DNA of 61,541 nt from Clostridia bacterium (lineage in GTDB: Bacteria; Bacillota; Clostridia; Oscillospirales; CAG-272): positions 1-61,541 of the forward strand of contig JAGANX010000018.1 in NCBI GenBank assembly GCA_017623975.1, written 5' to 3'. The translations under genes and the position numbers were made by a program. Under the pieces are notes generated by a model, which saw only the letters and a list, made by a program, of their open reading frames with translations, was not told the DNA's origin and made no database searches. Of the stretch, positions 52,830 through 61,541 are shown piece by piece; the stretch's first letter is position 1, and the number at the start of each line of letters is the position of its first letter.

Positions 52830-55800
52830 TTATACCGTTTGAAGTTCTTTGTCCTCTGCCTTATCTTGTGCCAAATTTTCAATATTGCCAAGAGTGCCTA
52901 ATGTGTTTTCTTCCTTTGCATCAAGGTTTTTCTTGGCGGAGTTTAGCATAAGCTTAATTCTGTTAAGCTGATTTACCTCGGAAGCGCCCGGGTCATAGTC
53001 AACAGCCACAATATTTGACTCGGGGTAGTTTTTACGAAGTAGCTTAATTACGCCCTTACCAACAACGTGGTTCGGCAAGCAGGCAAATGGCTGAATACAA
53101 ACGATGTTTGGCGCATCGGTTTTAATAAGCTCCACCATCTCACCTGTTAAGAACCAGCCCTCTCCGTATTGGTTACCGATAGACAAGAACGGCTTTGCAA
53201 GGTCAGCCACCTCACTGATTTTAATAGGTGCATCAAAGCGTTTGCTTTCCAAAAGTGCTTTTTTGGCAGGCTTACGGATAAATTCAATTGCCTTAATACC
53301 AAGCAAGGACTTGAATTTAGAGCCCCATTTAATTCCCAAATACCTGTGCTTATAAACGGAGTTGTATAAGCAGTAGTTCAAAAAGTCGATTAGGTCAGGC
53401 ACTACCGCCTCTGCCCCTTCGCTTTCCAAAAGGTTAACCAAATGGTTATTTGCAAGTGGCATATACTTAACAAGAATTTCACCGACAACGCCAACACGGG
53501 GCTTCTTTACTCCTTCATCAAGAGGGAGATTGTCAAAATCCTCAACTATACCGCGACAAACCTTTTTGTACTTATATTTTGTTTCGTCATTTACAAGCAG
53601 GTCAATGGCAATGTCACGCCATTTTTTATGTAGCTCATTGGCTGAGCCTGCCTCCAATTCATAAGGACGGGTCCTATATAAGCAACGCATAATAAGGTCA
53701 CCAAGAATAACGCCCTTTAAGGCACGGATAACCATTTTTAATTTCAGCTTAAAGCCCTCGTTTTTCTCCATACCGCTGGCATTTAAGGAAATTACAGGGA
53801 TATGGGACATACCAACCTTGTCAAGTGCGCGCCTGATAAAGCCAACGTAGTTACTTGCACGGCAGCAGCCGCCTGTTTGTGTCATAATAATTGCTAACTT
53901 ATCCGTGTTATATTTACCTGACATAACAGCGTCCATAACCTGACCCACAACGGTAATTGACGGGAAGCAGGCATCGTTATTAACATAGCGAAGTCCCACA
54001 TCTATCGCCCCGCGGTTATCGTTTGACAAAACCTCTAAGTTATAGCCGTATTTTTCAAAAACAGGCTCTAAAATATCAAAGTGGATAGGTGACATTTGAG
54101 GTGCTAAAATGGTGTATTTGTCTTGGAACATCTGCTTTGTAAACTCTGTTCTTTCGTACTTGACAGGCTTAATGCTTGGCACAATACCCTTTTCACGCCT
54201 CATATTCATTGCGGAAATTAAGCTTCTTATCCTAATTCTAACCGCACCTAAATTATTTACCTCGTCTATTTTCAAAACGGTGTAAAGACGGTTTGAGCCC
54301 TCTAAAATTTCGCTAACCTGGTCGGTGGTTACCGCATCAAGTCCGCAGCCGAAGGAGTTAAGCTGTATAAGCTCCAAATTTTCCTGCTTGCGAACGAAGG
54401 TTGCCGCATTATAAAGACGGGAGTGGTAAACCCATTGGTCATTTACACGCAGGCTTTCAATTTCCTCATATACCTCAGGGAGTGAGTCCTCTGTAAACAC
54501 ATTAAAGCCATAGGATGCAATAAGCTCGGGGATGCCGTGGTTAATTTCCGGGTCGATATGGTAAGGTCTGCCCGCCAAAACTATTCCGCGCTTTTGGGGG
54601 TCGGCTGCCATTTTATCAAGGATTTCCTTACCCTTTTTCCTAATGTCGTCCTTCGCCCTTGTTTGCTCAGCCCAAGCCTTGGAAACTGCATTTTTAATTT
54701 CGTCAGCCCCTATATCGTACCCCTTTTCACGGGTGAAGAAGCTGAGAAGCCTTTGGTACGCAGTTTTTTCATCGGTGAAGGCAATAAAGGGTCTTAGATA
54801 TTTAACCTGTCCCTCAACGATTTCCTCAACGTTATTCTTTAAGTTTTCAGAATATGAAACTACTATTGGGCAGTTAAAGTGGTTTTGCGCGCTTTCCTTC
54901 TCTTGCTTTTCGTAGAATACGCAAGGGTAGAAAATAGTTTTAACGCCCTCGTTTATAAGCCACTTAATGTGACCGTGGGAAAGCTTTGCAGGATAGCATT
55001 CACTCTCTGAGGGGATTGTATCCATACCAAGCTCGTAAAGCTTTCTTGTAGATTTAGGAGACAAGATAACCCTAAAACCAAGCTCCTTAAAGAAGGTTGC
55101 CCAGAAGGGATAATTCTCGTACATATTAAGGACTCTTGGCAAGCCTATTTCACCTCTTGGTGCGTTTTGCACGCTTAAAGGCTCATAGTCAAAGAGCCTT
55201 TGCATCTTGTACTCAACAAGGTTTTCGCCCTTTTGCGCCCCCTTTTCGTTTCCTAAGCCCTTTTCACACCTGTTGCCTGTAATATGCTTTCTTCCGCCGG
55301 GGAAGGTGTTTACCGTAAGCAAGCATTTATTATTACAGCCCTGGCATCTTATTGTTTTTGTGTCATATGTAAGCTTTAAAATTTCCTCAATTGGCAAGGT
55401 AGAGGTCAATTGTCCCTTATGTCTATCCCTTGCAATCAAGGCAGCACCGAATGCGCCCATAATTCCCGAAATATCAGGGCAGGTAGCAAGCACGCCCGAG
55501 ACCCTTTCAAATGCGCGCAAAACTGCCCTATTATAAAATGTACCGCCCTGCACAACAACGTGTGCACCCAAATCAGCTGCGGAGTTTAATTTAATAACCT
55601 TAAACAGTGCGTTTTTAATAACGGAGTATGCAAGGCCTGCGGAAATATCGCTAACCGTTGCCCCCTCTTTTTGCGCTTGTTTAACATTGGAGTTCATAAA
55701 CACGGTACAGCGTGTGCCTAAATCAATAGGGTTCTTTGCAAAAAGCGCTTCCTTTGCAAATTCAGCGGCGGTAAAGCCTAAGGAGTTTGCAAAGTTTTCT

Positions 55801-57155
55801 ATAAACGAGCCACAGCCCGAGGAACAAGCCTCGTTTAAAAGAATATTGTCAACACTGCCGTTTTTAATTTTAACGCATTTCATATCCTGACCGCCAATGT
55901 CAAGAACACAGTCAACCTGTGGGTCGAAGAAGGAGGCGGCTGTACAGTGGGCAATAGTTTCAACCTCGCCCACGTCCAAATTAAATGCGGATTTCAACAA
56001 GTTCTCACCGTAGCCTGTGGAGCAGGAATACGCTATTCTTGCGCTTGACGGCAGGTGCTTTGACACCTCCTCCATTGCGCGCATAGCGGTTTTGATAGGT
56101 GAGCCTTGGTTGTTTGCGTAGAATGAATATAAAAGCTCTCCGTCCCTGCCTATCAATGCAAGCTTTGTAGTGGTGGAGCCTGCGTCTATGCCAAGATAGC
56201 AATCCCCTTGGTATGTGGCAATATCCCCCTTTTTAACGCAAGCCTTTTGGTGACGCCTTTCAAATTCATCAAGCTCCTCTTGATTTTCAAAAAGGGAATC
56301 AAGCCTTTTAAGCTCAAATTTCATTTCAATTCCGCTGTTTAGCTTATCTATCAGGGCGGAAATTTCAACCCCCTTTGCATCATCCGCTTCAAGAGCTGCG
56401 CCCATTGCGGCAAAAAGGTGGGAATTTTCAGGGTCAACCGTTGTTTCGGGTGTTAATTTCAGTGTCCTTATAAATGCCTTTTTAAGCTCAGGCAAAAAGT
56501 GTAAGGGTCCACCCAAAAAGGCAACGCAACCACGGATAGGCTTACCGCAGGCAAGACCTGATACCGTTTGATTTACAACGGATTGGAAAATAGATGCAGC
56601 CAAGTCCGCCTTTGTTGCGCCCTCGTTAATCAAGGGCTGAATGTCTGTTTTTGCAAATACACCGCAACGGGCTGCAATAGGATAAATTTGCTTATAATTT
56701 ACCGCTTCCTCATTTAGCCCTGTGGCATCGGTTTGCAAAATTGCTGCCATTTGGTCGATAAATGAACCTGTACCGCCGGCGCAAATACCGTTCATCCTTT
56801 CTTCCACATTATTTCCGTCAAAATATATTATCTTGGCATCCTCACCGCCAAGCTCGATTGCAACGTCAGTTTGGGGCGCTACAAATTTCAGCGCAGTAGC
56901 CACAGCCGCAACCTCCTGCACAAAGCCGATTTCAAGGGCTTTGCCAAGGTTGATTGAGCCAGAGCCTGTAATTTTCAATTTTAAATTGCACTCACCAAGC
57001 GCCTCCTTACCCTCACGCAAAAGCTGACAAAGGGTTTCTTGTGTGTGGGCGCAGTGACGCCTGTATTCTCCAAAAAGAATTTTTTTATTTTCGTCAAGTA
57101 TAACAAGCTTTACTGTGGTTGAGCCAACGTCTATTCCTGCAAAATATGTAACCAT
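52830..57155 (-). CDS. 2-hydroxyacyl-CoA dehydratase activase-like giant protein (BadF/BcrA ATPase, double domain)
   Basis: A 1441-residue cytoplasmic iron-sulfur ATPase. It has two HgdC-like actin-fold domains: residues 1-270 (AGIDVGSTTVKLVILD, GICAGGTGSFID, ARCGVFAKTDIQ) and about 320-590 (YLGIDAGSTTTKLALIG, NEACSSGCGSFIEN, GTRCTVFMNSN). The cysteines of each would bind a bridging [4Fe-4S] cluster. A Cys cluster CQGCNNKC at about 625 leads to a DUF2229-type region (VLNMYENYPFWATFFKELGF, SESECYPAKLSHGH). The C-terminal 500 residues resemble HgdB/DCCP dehydratase subunits (GGCCRASNY, CIQPFACLPNHVVGKG). Family members are common in strict anaerobes and drive low-potential electron transfer; the electron acceptor is not established. 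GGAGG precedes the start. Confidence 0.88.
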   Translation of the reverse strand: MVTYFAGIDVGSTTVKLVILDENKKILFGEYRRHCAHTQETLCQLLREGKEALGECNLKLKITGSGSINLGKALEIGFVQEVAAVATALKFVAPQTDVAIELGGEDAKIIYFDGNNVEERMNGICAGGTGSFIDQMAAILQTDATGLNEEAVNYKQIYPIAARCGVFAKTDIQPLINEGATKADLAASIFQSVVNQTVSGLACGKPIRGCVAFLGGPLHFLPELKKAFIRTLKLTPETTVDPENSHLFAAMGAALEADDAKGVEISALIDKLNSGIEMKFELKRLDSLFENQEELDEFERRHQKACVKKGDIATYQGDCYLGIDAGSTTTKLALIGRDGELLYSFYANNQGSPIKTAMRAMEEVSKHLPSSARIAYSCSTGYGENLLKSAFNLDVGEVETIAHCTAASFFDPQVDCVLDIGGQDMKCVKIKNGSVDNILLNEACSSGCGSFIENFANSLGFTAAEFAKEALFAKNPIDLGTRCTVFMNSNVKQAQKEGATVSDISAGLAYSVIKNALFKVIKLNSAADLGAHVVVQGGTFYNRAVLRAFERVSGVLATCPDISGIMGAFGAALIARDRHKGQLTSTLPIEEILKLTYDTKTIRCQGCNNKCLLTVNTFPGGRKHITGNRCEKGLGNEKGAQKGENLVEYKMQRLFDYEPLSVQNAPRGEIGLPRVLNMYENYPFWATFFKELGFRVILSPKSTRKLYELGMDTIPSESECYPAKLSHGHIKWLINEGVKTIFYPCVFYEKQEKESAQNHFNCPIVVSYSENLKNNVEEIVEGQVKYLRPFIAFTDEKTAYQRLLSFFTREKGYDIGADEIKNAVSKAWAEQTRAKDDIRKKGKEILDKMAADPQKRGIVLAGRPYHIDPEINHGIPELIASYGFNVFTEDSLPEVYEEIESLRVNDQWVYHSRLYNAATFVRKQENLELIQLNSFGCGLDAVTTDQVSEILEGSNRLYTVLKIDEVNNLGAVRIRIRSLISAMNMRREKGIVPSIKPVKYERTEFTKQMFQDKYTILAPQMSPIHFDILEPVFEKYGYNLEVLSNDNRGAIDVGLRYVNNDACFPSITVVGQVMDAVMSGKYNTDKLAIIMTQTGGCCRASNYVGFIRRALDKVGMSHIPVISLNASGMEKNEGFKLKLKMVIRALKGVILGDLIMRCLYRTRPYELEAGSANELHKKWRDIAIDLLVNDETKYKYKKVCRGIVEDFDNLPLDEGVKKPRVGVVGEILVKYMPLANNHLVNLLESEGAEAVVPDLIDFLNYCLYNSVYKHRYLGIKWGSKFKSLLGIKAIEFIRKPAKKALLESKRFDAPIKISEVADLAKPFLSIGNQYGEGWFLTGEMVELIKTDAPNIVCIQPFACLPNHVVGKGVIKLLRKNYPESNIVAVDYDPGASEVNQLNRIKLMLNSAKKNLDAKEENTLGTLGNIENLAQDKAEDKELQTV

Positions 57156-57317
57156 TTTACTCCTCCTATATTAAGTCGGCTTTACATCCTTTAAATGTTA
57201 TTTTAAATTTATTTCGTATGTATAAATATATGACCATATTACTCCATTGTATCATTTATTATATAATATAATTGTTACAGAAATGTGAACTTAGGCAAAA
57301 AGCTGTTAACAATGTTG

Positions 57318-57366
57318 AAAAAAGGCGATTTTGGATGAGCTGAATTAAGCCTCCAAATTCGCCTTT
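57318..57366 (-). terminator. Terminator of the MORN-repeat gene
   Basis: Arms AAAGGCGAATTTGGA and TCCAAAATCGCCTTT on the minus strand, followed by TTT, just after the stop at 57372. Confidence 0.8.
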
Positions 57367-57371
57367 CTTAA

Positions 57372-59546
57372 TTACCGGAATGTAGTAAAAAGCCTGTCGT
57401 CCTCCCACATGCCGCGAATCACCTTTCCGCCTGAAAACGTTTGTGTACCGCGTCCGTGGCGTTTTCCGTCTTTAAAATTACCCTCGTAAACATAACAGTC
57501 TATGTTTTTATATTCATCCAAATATGAATTTACATTGACGTACTTTCCGTAACCGTCAAACTTATTATTTTTCCATTCTCCCTCGTAGGTGTTTCCGCCA
57601 CGATAGGTCATTTTGCCATACTTGTATTCATCATTTTCAAATTCACCCACAAAAACCGCTTTTTTCCTTGTCATATGCGTTCCTTGTCCGTGACGTTTGC
57701 CGTTTTGCCATTCACCCTCATAGGTTTCGCCGTTTGAATAGGTTATTTTACCCTTGCCGTGTCTTTGACCGTTTTGGAAGTCACCCTCGTAAACGTCCTC
57801 ATTCATATACTTCATTCTGCCAAAGCCATTGGGCAAGCCGTCCACAATCTCACCCTGATAGCAGCCGTTTTCCAGCATATAAATTTCGCCTTGGCTTTCA
57901 TCAAAAATCTTCTTGTAAAACCTATCGTTTATAAACAGTCCTTCTAAAATTTCACCGTTTGCAAAGGTTTTCTTGCCTTTTCCGTTAGGCTTTCCGCGAT
58001 CAATCTCGCCTTCGTAGGTGTAACTGTTTGGGTATGTAAACCTTCCGTAGCCTGTGCAGCCTCGGTATTTCCATTCGCCCTCGTAATAGTCACCGTTTGC
58101 GCAATCAAGCCTGCCTTTTTTCATTGTTCCTTCTTCAACGTAGCCCTTGAAAACACTACCGCTTGTATATAAAATCTCCCCGTTTCCTGTAACTCTATCC
58201 CTTACAGTATTCTCGTTTTGATAAGGTACTCTGCTTTTGCCTGTGAGAAAGCCCAGCTCAAACGTCCCTTTATAAACGTCACCGTTTGCATACGTTATCT
58301 TGCCCTCGCCGGTGATAAAGCCATTTTCAAACATTCCTTCATAAACGTCACCGTTTGCACATGTTACCTTACCCTTGCCGTTAAGTAAGCCGTTTTCTAA
58401 GGCTCCCTCATAAACGTCACCGTTTACTTTTGTCTTTTTGCCCTTTATAATGCTTTTGCCGTTAAACTCGACTTCGTAAGTCTCGCCATTTTCCAAGGTC
58501 AATTTGCCATAACCCAAGGGGCACGCGTTTGCCACCTCTCCTTCGTAAACGTCACCGTTTCCATAGGTAATTTTGGAATATCCCAAAAACTCACCTTTTT
58601 TATAGTCACCCTCCAAAGCGGTGATGCTGTCAAAAGCCCATATTACCCGTCCGTTTTCAAAATCGCCTATGTACAGCTTTTTATCCTTCAAGTAACTCAT
58701 TTTACAAGACATCAAGGAATCGATTTCTTCATTTAAGTAAAACTCACCTTGGGCAAACGCCACAGTGTCAGCTTGGGAGAACATATCCCCGGCTACAATT
58801 CCCATTACGAATTTATCCTCGTCATTTTGGGTCTTTCTTTTGCTTTTCCAGCAACCCACACCGAATATTTTGTCATTGAAAAAGCTTCCCACATATTCTC
58901 TACCGCGGTAGGAGACATATTTACCTATTCCGTGGAATTTACCGTTTACAAAGTCACCCTCATAAACGTCTCCGTTGTCAAACCTCATCCTGCCTTTGCC
59001 GTGTGGAATGTTGTTTTCCGTTTCGCCCTCGTACTCACTAATCGTGTAAGAATTAATGCATGCCTCATTGTAGGCGAAATCAAAGTGGACCCACTCTCCG
59101 CTTAAAGCTTTTCCATCTTTAATACGGATGCTGCCGCTTTTTAAAAAATCATTTGAAAACTCACCCTCATAAATTTCTCCAAACTCACGAATAAGCTTAC
59201 CGTAGCCTTGGCGGGCGCCGTTTACAAAACCGCCCTCGTAAATATCACCGTTTTTCAAGGCATATTTACCCTTACCGGTTCTCTTTCCATTTACAAAGTC
59301 GCCCTCGTAAACGTCACCGTTTTTCCAAGTATATTTACCCTTACCGGTTCGTTTTCCGTTTGTAACCTCACCGTAATACGTGTCACCGTTTGTATATTTA
59401 AAGGTGCCCATGCCGCTAATGCCGCCGTTTATAAAGTCACCCTCATAAACCGCACCGCTTGAATGGGTAAATTTACCCTTTCCGTTTGGAACACCGTTTA
59501 CCGTTTCACCCTCGTAAATTCCACCGTGATATTCAAATTTTTCCAT
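57372..59546 (-). CDS. MORN-repeat protein
   Basis: A 724-residue protein made almost entirely of about 26 MORN repeats of 22-23 residues with the form YEGDFVNGKRTGKGKYTWKN, interrupted by two longer insertions (around residues 155 and 250). No signal peptide, membrane helix or catalytic domain is seen. MORN arrays form elongated beta-hairpin ribbons; bacterial examples are mostly uncharacterised and proposed roles include membrane or protein scaffolding. AGGAGGG precedes the start. It is 33 nt downstream of cysK in the same direction, so it may be co-transcribed. Repeats differ enough that recent tandem copying is unlikely for most of them. Confidence 0.9.
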   Translation of the reverse strand: MEKFEYHGGIYEGETVNGVPNGKGKFTHSSGAVYEGDFINGGISGMGTFKYTNGDTYYGEVTNGKRTGKGKYTWKNGDVYEGDFVNGKRTGKGKYALKNGDIYEGGFVNGARQGYGKLIREFGEIYEGEFSNDFLKSGSIRIKDGKALSGEWVHFDFAYNEACINSYTISEYEGETENNIPHGKGRMRFDNGDVYEGDFVNGKFHGIGKYVSYRGREYVGSFFNDKIFGVGCWKSKRKTQNDEDKFVMGIVAGDMFSQADTVAFAQGEFYLNEEIDSLMSCKMSYLKDKKLYIGDFENGRVIWAFDSITALEGDYKKGEFLGYSKITYGNGDVYEGEVANACPLGYGKLTLENGETYEVEFNGKSIIKGKKTKVNGDVYEGALENGLLNGKGKVTCANGDVYEGMFENGFITGEGKITYANGDVYKGTFELGFLTGKSRVPYQNENTVRDRVTGNGEILYTSGSVFKGYVEEGTMKKGRLDCANGDYYEGEWKYRGCTGYGRFTYPNSYTYEGEIDRGKPNGKGKKTFANGEILEGLFINDRFYKKIFDESQGEIYMLENGCYQGEIVDGLPNGFGRMKYMNEDVYEGDFQNGQRHGKGKITYSNGETYEGEWQNGKRHGQGTHMTRKKAVFVGEFENDEYKYGKMTYRGGNTYEGEWKNNKFDGYGKYVNVNSYLDEYKNIDCYVYEGNFKDGKRHGRGTQTFSGGKVIRGMWEDDRLFTTFR

Positions 59547-59579
59547 AACTTCCCTCCTTTATTTTGGGGTTGGCAGTGG

Positions 59580-60497
59580 CTAATCATCCCACACACCGTT
59601 TGAAAGGTATCTTGTACCTGTGTCGGGGAATAAAACAACTATATTTTTTCCCTTTTCTTTTTTTGCAATTTCCATAGCGGCGCACAATGCACAGCCTGAG
59701 GAAATGCCTGCAAGCACCCCTTCTTTTTTACTGATTTTTGCAGTATATTCGTAAGCATCCTCATCGCTTACAGTTATAATTTCGTCATATATCTCTCTGT
59801 TCAAGGTGGCAGGGATAAAGTTTGCGCCTATGCCTTGAATTTTGTGGGCTCCCGCCACTCCGCCGCTTAAAAGTGGGCTTTTTTGCGGTTCAACCGCCAC
59901 TATTTTAATATTTCTGTTTTTTTCTTTTAGGTATTTCCCCACTCCGCTAATAGTACCGCCTGTACCTACCGCGCACACAAAATAGTCAATTTGTCCGTCC
60001 ATATCCTCATAAATTTCAGGACCTGTGGTTAGGTAGTGGCTGTTTGGGTTCGCCATATTTTCAAATTGCCCTGCTATTAGGGAATTTGGCGTTTCCTTGG
60101 CAATTTTCTGTGCCAGCTCCCCTGCGCCCTTCATACCTAAGCTACCGTCACTTAAAACCACCTTCGCCCCATAGGCTTCCATTATTTGTATTCTTTCCCT
60201 TGACATTGTGTCGGGCATAACTATAATTACATTGTAGCCGCGGCTAACACCGCAAGAGGCAAGTCCTATGCCGGTATTTCCTGAGGTGGACTCTATTATA
60301 GTGCCCCCCGGCTTAATCTTCCCTGCCCTTTCCCACTCATCTAAAATATTTTTTGCTACTCTGTCCTTTGACGAGCCTGCGGGATTTAGCATTTCAAGCT
60401 TTGCAAAAATTTTGCAGTCAGTTTCTTTTTCTATATTAACAAGCTCCAATATTGGTGTTTTTCCAATAATTTGGCTCACAGAATTATAAATTTTCAT
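59580..60497 (-). CDS. cysK: Cysteine synthase (O-acetylserine sulfhydrylase)
   Basis: PLP enzyme of 305 residues that makes cysteine from O-acetylserine and sulfide. The start at 60497 (MKIYNSVSQIIGKTPILEL) has GAGG 6 nt upstream; the longer frame to 60548 has none. Motifs: the PLP lysine K44 in NPAGSSKDR, the substrate loop STSGNTGIGLA, the phosphate loop GTGGTISGVGKYL, and EGVLAGISSGCAL with the conserved Ser. It fits CysK better than cystathionine beta-synthase because no extra domain is present. The neighbouring MORN gene follows closely. Confidence 0.93.
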   Translation of the reverse strand: MKIYNSVSQIIGKTPILELVNIEKETDCKIFAKLEMLNPAGSSKDRVAKNILDEWERAGKIKPGGTIIESTSGNTGIGLASCGVSRGYNVIIVMPDTMSRERIQIMEAYGAKVVLSDGSLGMKGAGELAQKIAKETPNSLIAGQFENMANPNSHYLTTGPEIYEDMDGQIDYFVCAVGTGGTISGVGKYLKEKNRNIKIVAVEPQKSPLLSGGVAGAHKIQGIGANFIPATLNREIYDEIITVSDEDAYEYTAKISKKEGVLAGISSGCALCAAMEIAKKEKGKNIVVLFPDTGTRYLSNGVWDD

Positions 60498-60621
60498 TTT
60501 TAACCTCGCAAAATGACTTTTTTTTATTCTACCACACTTAATAAACAAAATGTGAAAAAACTCTTTATTTTTTAATATAAATATGATAAAATATCAAAAA
60601 CGAAGAAAAGGAGCGGAACAA

Positions 60622-61359
60622 ATGGCTTACGGAATAATTTTTGACCTTGACGGTACTCTTGCCGATACAATGGATGATTTAAAAACCGCTATGAACTCTA
60701 CCCTTGCTATTTTAGGCTATGAGCCACGCACAAAATTTGAGCTTTTAAACTTTATAAATAACGGTTCACGGGAGTTTGTTCGCCGTTCCTTGCCTACCGC
60801 TGTGCAAACGGAAAATTTTATTATAGACAGCGCCCTTGAAATTTACGGGCAGGAATATGAAAAATGCTTTTGTGATAAAACACGGGCTTTTACAGGAATT
60901 TACGAAGCTGTGCAGGTTTTGAAAAACGAAAAATTTAAGCTTGGCGTTTTGTCAAACAAGCCTGACAAATTTGTTAAAACCATAGTTGCAAAGCTTTTCG
61001 GCTTTGATGCCTTTGATTTTGTTTTGGGTCAAAGCGACCTCCCCCATAAGCCTGACCCTGCCTCTGCTTTATTTGTTGCCAAGATGATTGGCGTTAAACC
61101 CAATAAATGCATTTTTGTAGGCGACTCCGATGTGGATATTAAAACCGCCATCAATGCCGGTATGCGTTCCATTGGTGTTTCTTGGGGATACCGCAGCGTA
61201 GAATTGCTCACCGAAACAGGTGCTAACTATATAGCGGAAAGCCCAAATCAAATTATCGAGCATGCAAAAGAGGTTATACGTATTACAAGGCTTGAAAAGA
61301 AAATGAAAAAGGAACACGAAAATAAAGAATTAAGCATATATAAGCAAAAAAGGGGCTGA
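60622..61359 (+). CDS. HAD-family phosphatase, phosphoglycolate phosphatase-like
   Basis: A 245-residue HAD hydrolase (Gph/PGMB-like with an alpha-helical cap). The start at 60622 has AAGGAG 8 nt upstream; the longer frame has none. Motif I is IIFDLDGTLAD with nucleophile Asp8 and Asp10, motif II LGVLSNKPDKF, motif III with the Lys in LPHKPDPASA, and motif IV FVGDSDVDIKTA. Substrates may include phosphoglycolate or sugar phosphates. The C-terminal tail (KKMKKEHENKELSIYKQKRG) is long for the family and its stop codon lies in the 19-bp repeat at 61348-61366, so the tail may have been altered by an insertion. Confidence 0.85.
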   Translation: MAYGIIFDLDGTLADTMDDLKTAMNSTLAILGYEPRTKFELLNFINNGSREFVRRSLPTAVQTENFIIDSALEIYGQEYEKCFCDKTRAFTGIYEAVQVLKNEKFKLGVLSNKPDKFVKTIVAKLFGFDAFDFVLGQSDLPHKPDPASALFVAKMIGVKPNKCIFVGDSDVDIKTAINAGMRSIGVSWGYRSVELLTETGANYIAESPNQIIEHAKEVIRITRLEKKMKKEHENKELSIYKQKRG

Positions 61360-61366
61360 CACATTA
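61348..61366 (+). repeat. Second copy of the 19-bp element
   Basis: AAAAGGGGCTGACACATTA, one mismatch from 45359-45377. It overlaps the HAD stop codon and lies about 50 nt outside the IS30-type transposase end, where an insertion-sequence terminal repeat would be expected. Confidence 0.4.
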
Positions 61367-61416
61367 GCAATCCCGATTTTACAAGCAAATACGGAACAAA
61401 ATGATAAATTGTCAAG

Positions 61417-61541
61417 CTAAGTGCAACAGGAATTAACAAAAAGTTCAAATAAATCAATAGGTTTAAGATAACCAATAACTTTTTTGGGTCTGGCGTTGAT
61501 CAACGCCAGATTCTTTTTTAATGTGGTAGGACTAACTCTTG
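61417..61541 (-). mobile_element. IS30-type transposase, 3' end only (cut by window edge)
   Basis: Reading from the window edge toward 61417, an open frame gives 41 residues including LINARPKKVIGYLKPIDLFE and ending in CCT before a TAG stop. The NxRPRKxLGYxTPxExF pattern is the C-terminal hallmark of IS30-family transposases. The rest lies beyond 61541. Whether the element is intact cannot be judged here. Confidence 0.72.

Noticed and set aside
61489-61510. A perfect 22-bp palindrome followed by T-rich sequence, looking like a terminator
   Set aside because: It lies inside the IS30-type transposase reading frame, where it encodes part of the conserved ARPKK region, and the T run is the Lys/Phe-rich coding context.
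1-61541. CRISPR arrays, rRNA genes and a replication origin
   Set aside because: No regularly spaced identical repeats of 25-40 bp, no rRNA-like conserved segments and no DnaA-box clusters were seen; the operator arrays at 9833-9944 and 23296-23404 are too short for CRISPR.

Overview
The window looks like the chromosome of a low-GC Gram-positive anaerobe of the class Clostridia, most likely a fibre-degrading gut commensal. The evidence is: AAGGAG-type ribosome binding sites almost everywhere, many TTGACA-17-TATAAT promoters, a tRNA with encoded CCA, a T-box leader, two oxygen-sensitive enzyme systems (a glycyl radical enzyme with its activase, and a giant 2-hydroxyacyl-CoA dehydratase activase-like protein), and many secreted or lipoprotein BspA-type leucine-rich-repeat proteins. 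No species is claimed.

Layout. 0.3-5 kb: an LRR lipoprotein, an OPA-type MFS transporter, tRNA-Ser(GCU) and an amidohydrolase. 5-11 kb: a 1046-residue surface protein, a small Cys-rich protein, a LuxR-type regulator with a phased operator array, and a zinc-ribbon protein. 11-17 kb: a hexuronate operon (uxaB-uxaA-uxaC: tagaturonate reductase, altronate dehydratase, glucuronate isomerase) divergent from an FGGY sugar kinase. 17-36 kb: a secreted giant, an EEP-family hydrolase, a GH5-like glycosidase, a small divergent SLOG/XRE cassette framed by direct repeats, a GH78 rhamnosidase with an SGNH esterase, a GH3 beta-xylosidase/glucosidase with a divergent AraC regulator, and more LRR lipoproteins. 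Together these read as a plant cell-wall (pectin/xylan side-chain) scavenging region: secreted proteins at the surface, esterase and glycosidases releasing sugars, and uronate catabolism inside.

36-45 kb: a translationally coupled operon of glycyl radical enzyme, M20 peptidase and activating enzyme; then a 982-residue protein that I read as a single-chain two-barrel RNA polymerase of the RDR/YonO type, with its own consensus promoter and a structured leader; then a six-hairpin glycosidase-like protein. 45-52 kb: two tandem paralogous secreted proteins, one carrying an inserted calcineurin-like phosphoesterase, and an orphan trpB behind a tryptophan-type T-box. 52-61.5 kb: the 1441-residue HgdC-like activase, a MORN-repeat protein next to cysK, a HAD phosphatase, and the 3' end of an IS30-type transposase cut by the window edge.

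The most notable items are the RDR/YonO-like polymerase gene at 40165-43113, the operator arrays at 9833-9944 and 23296-23404, the SLOG/XRE cassette between 16-bp direct repeats, the GRE-M20-activase operon, and a domain shared by four secreted proteins. All functional statements come from reading motifs; no database search was run.
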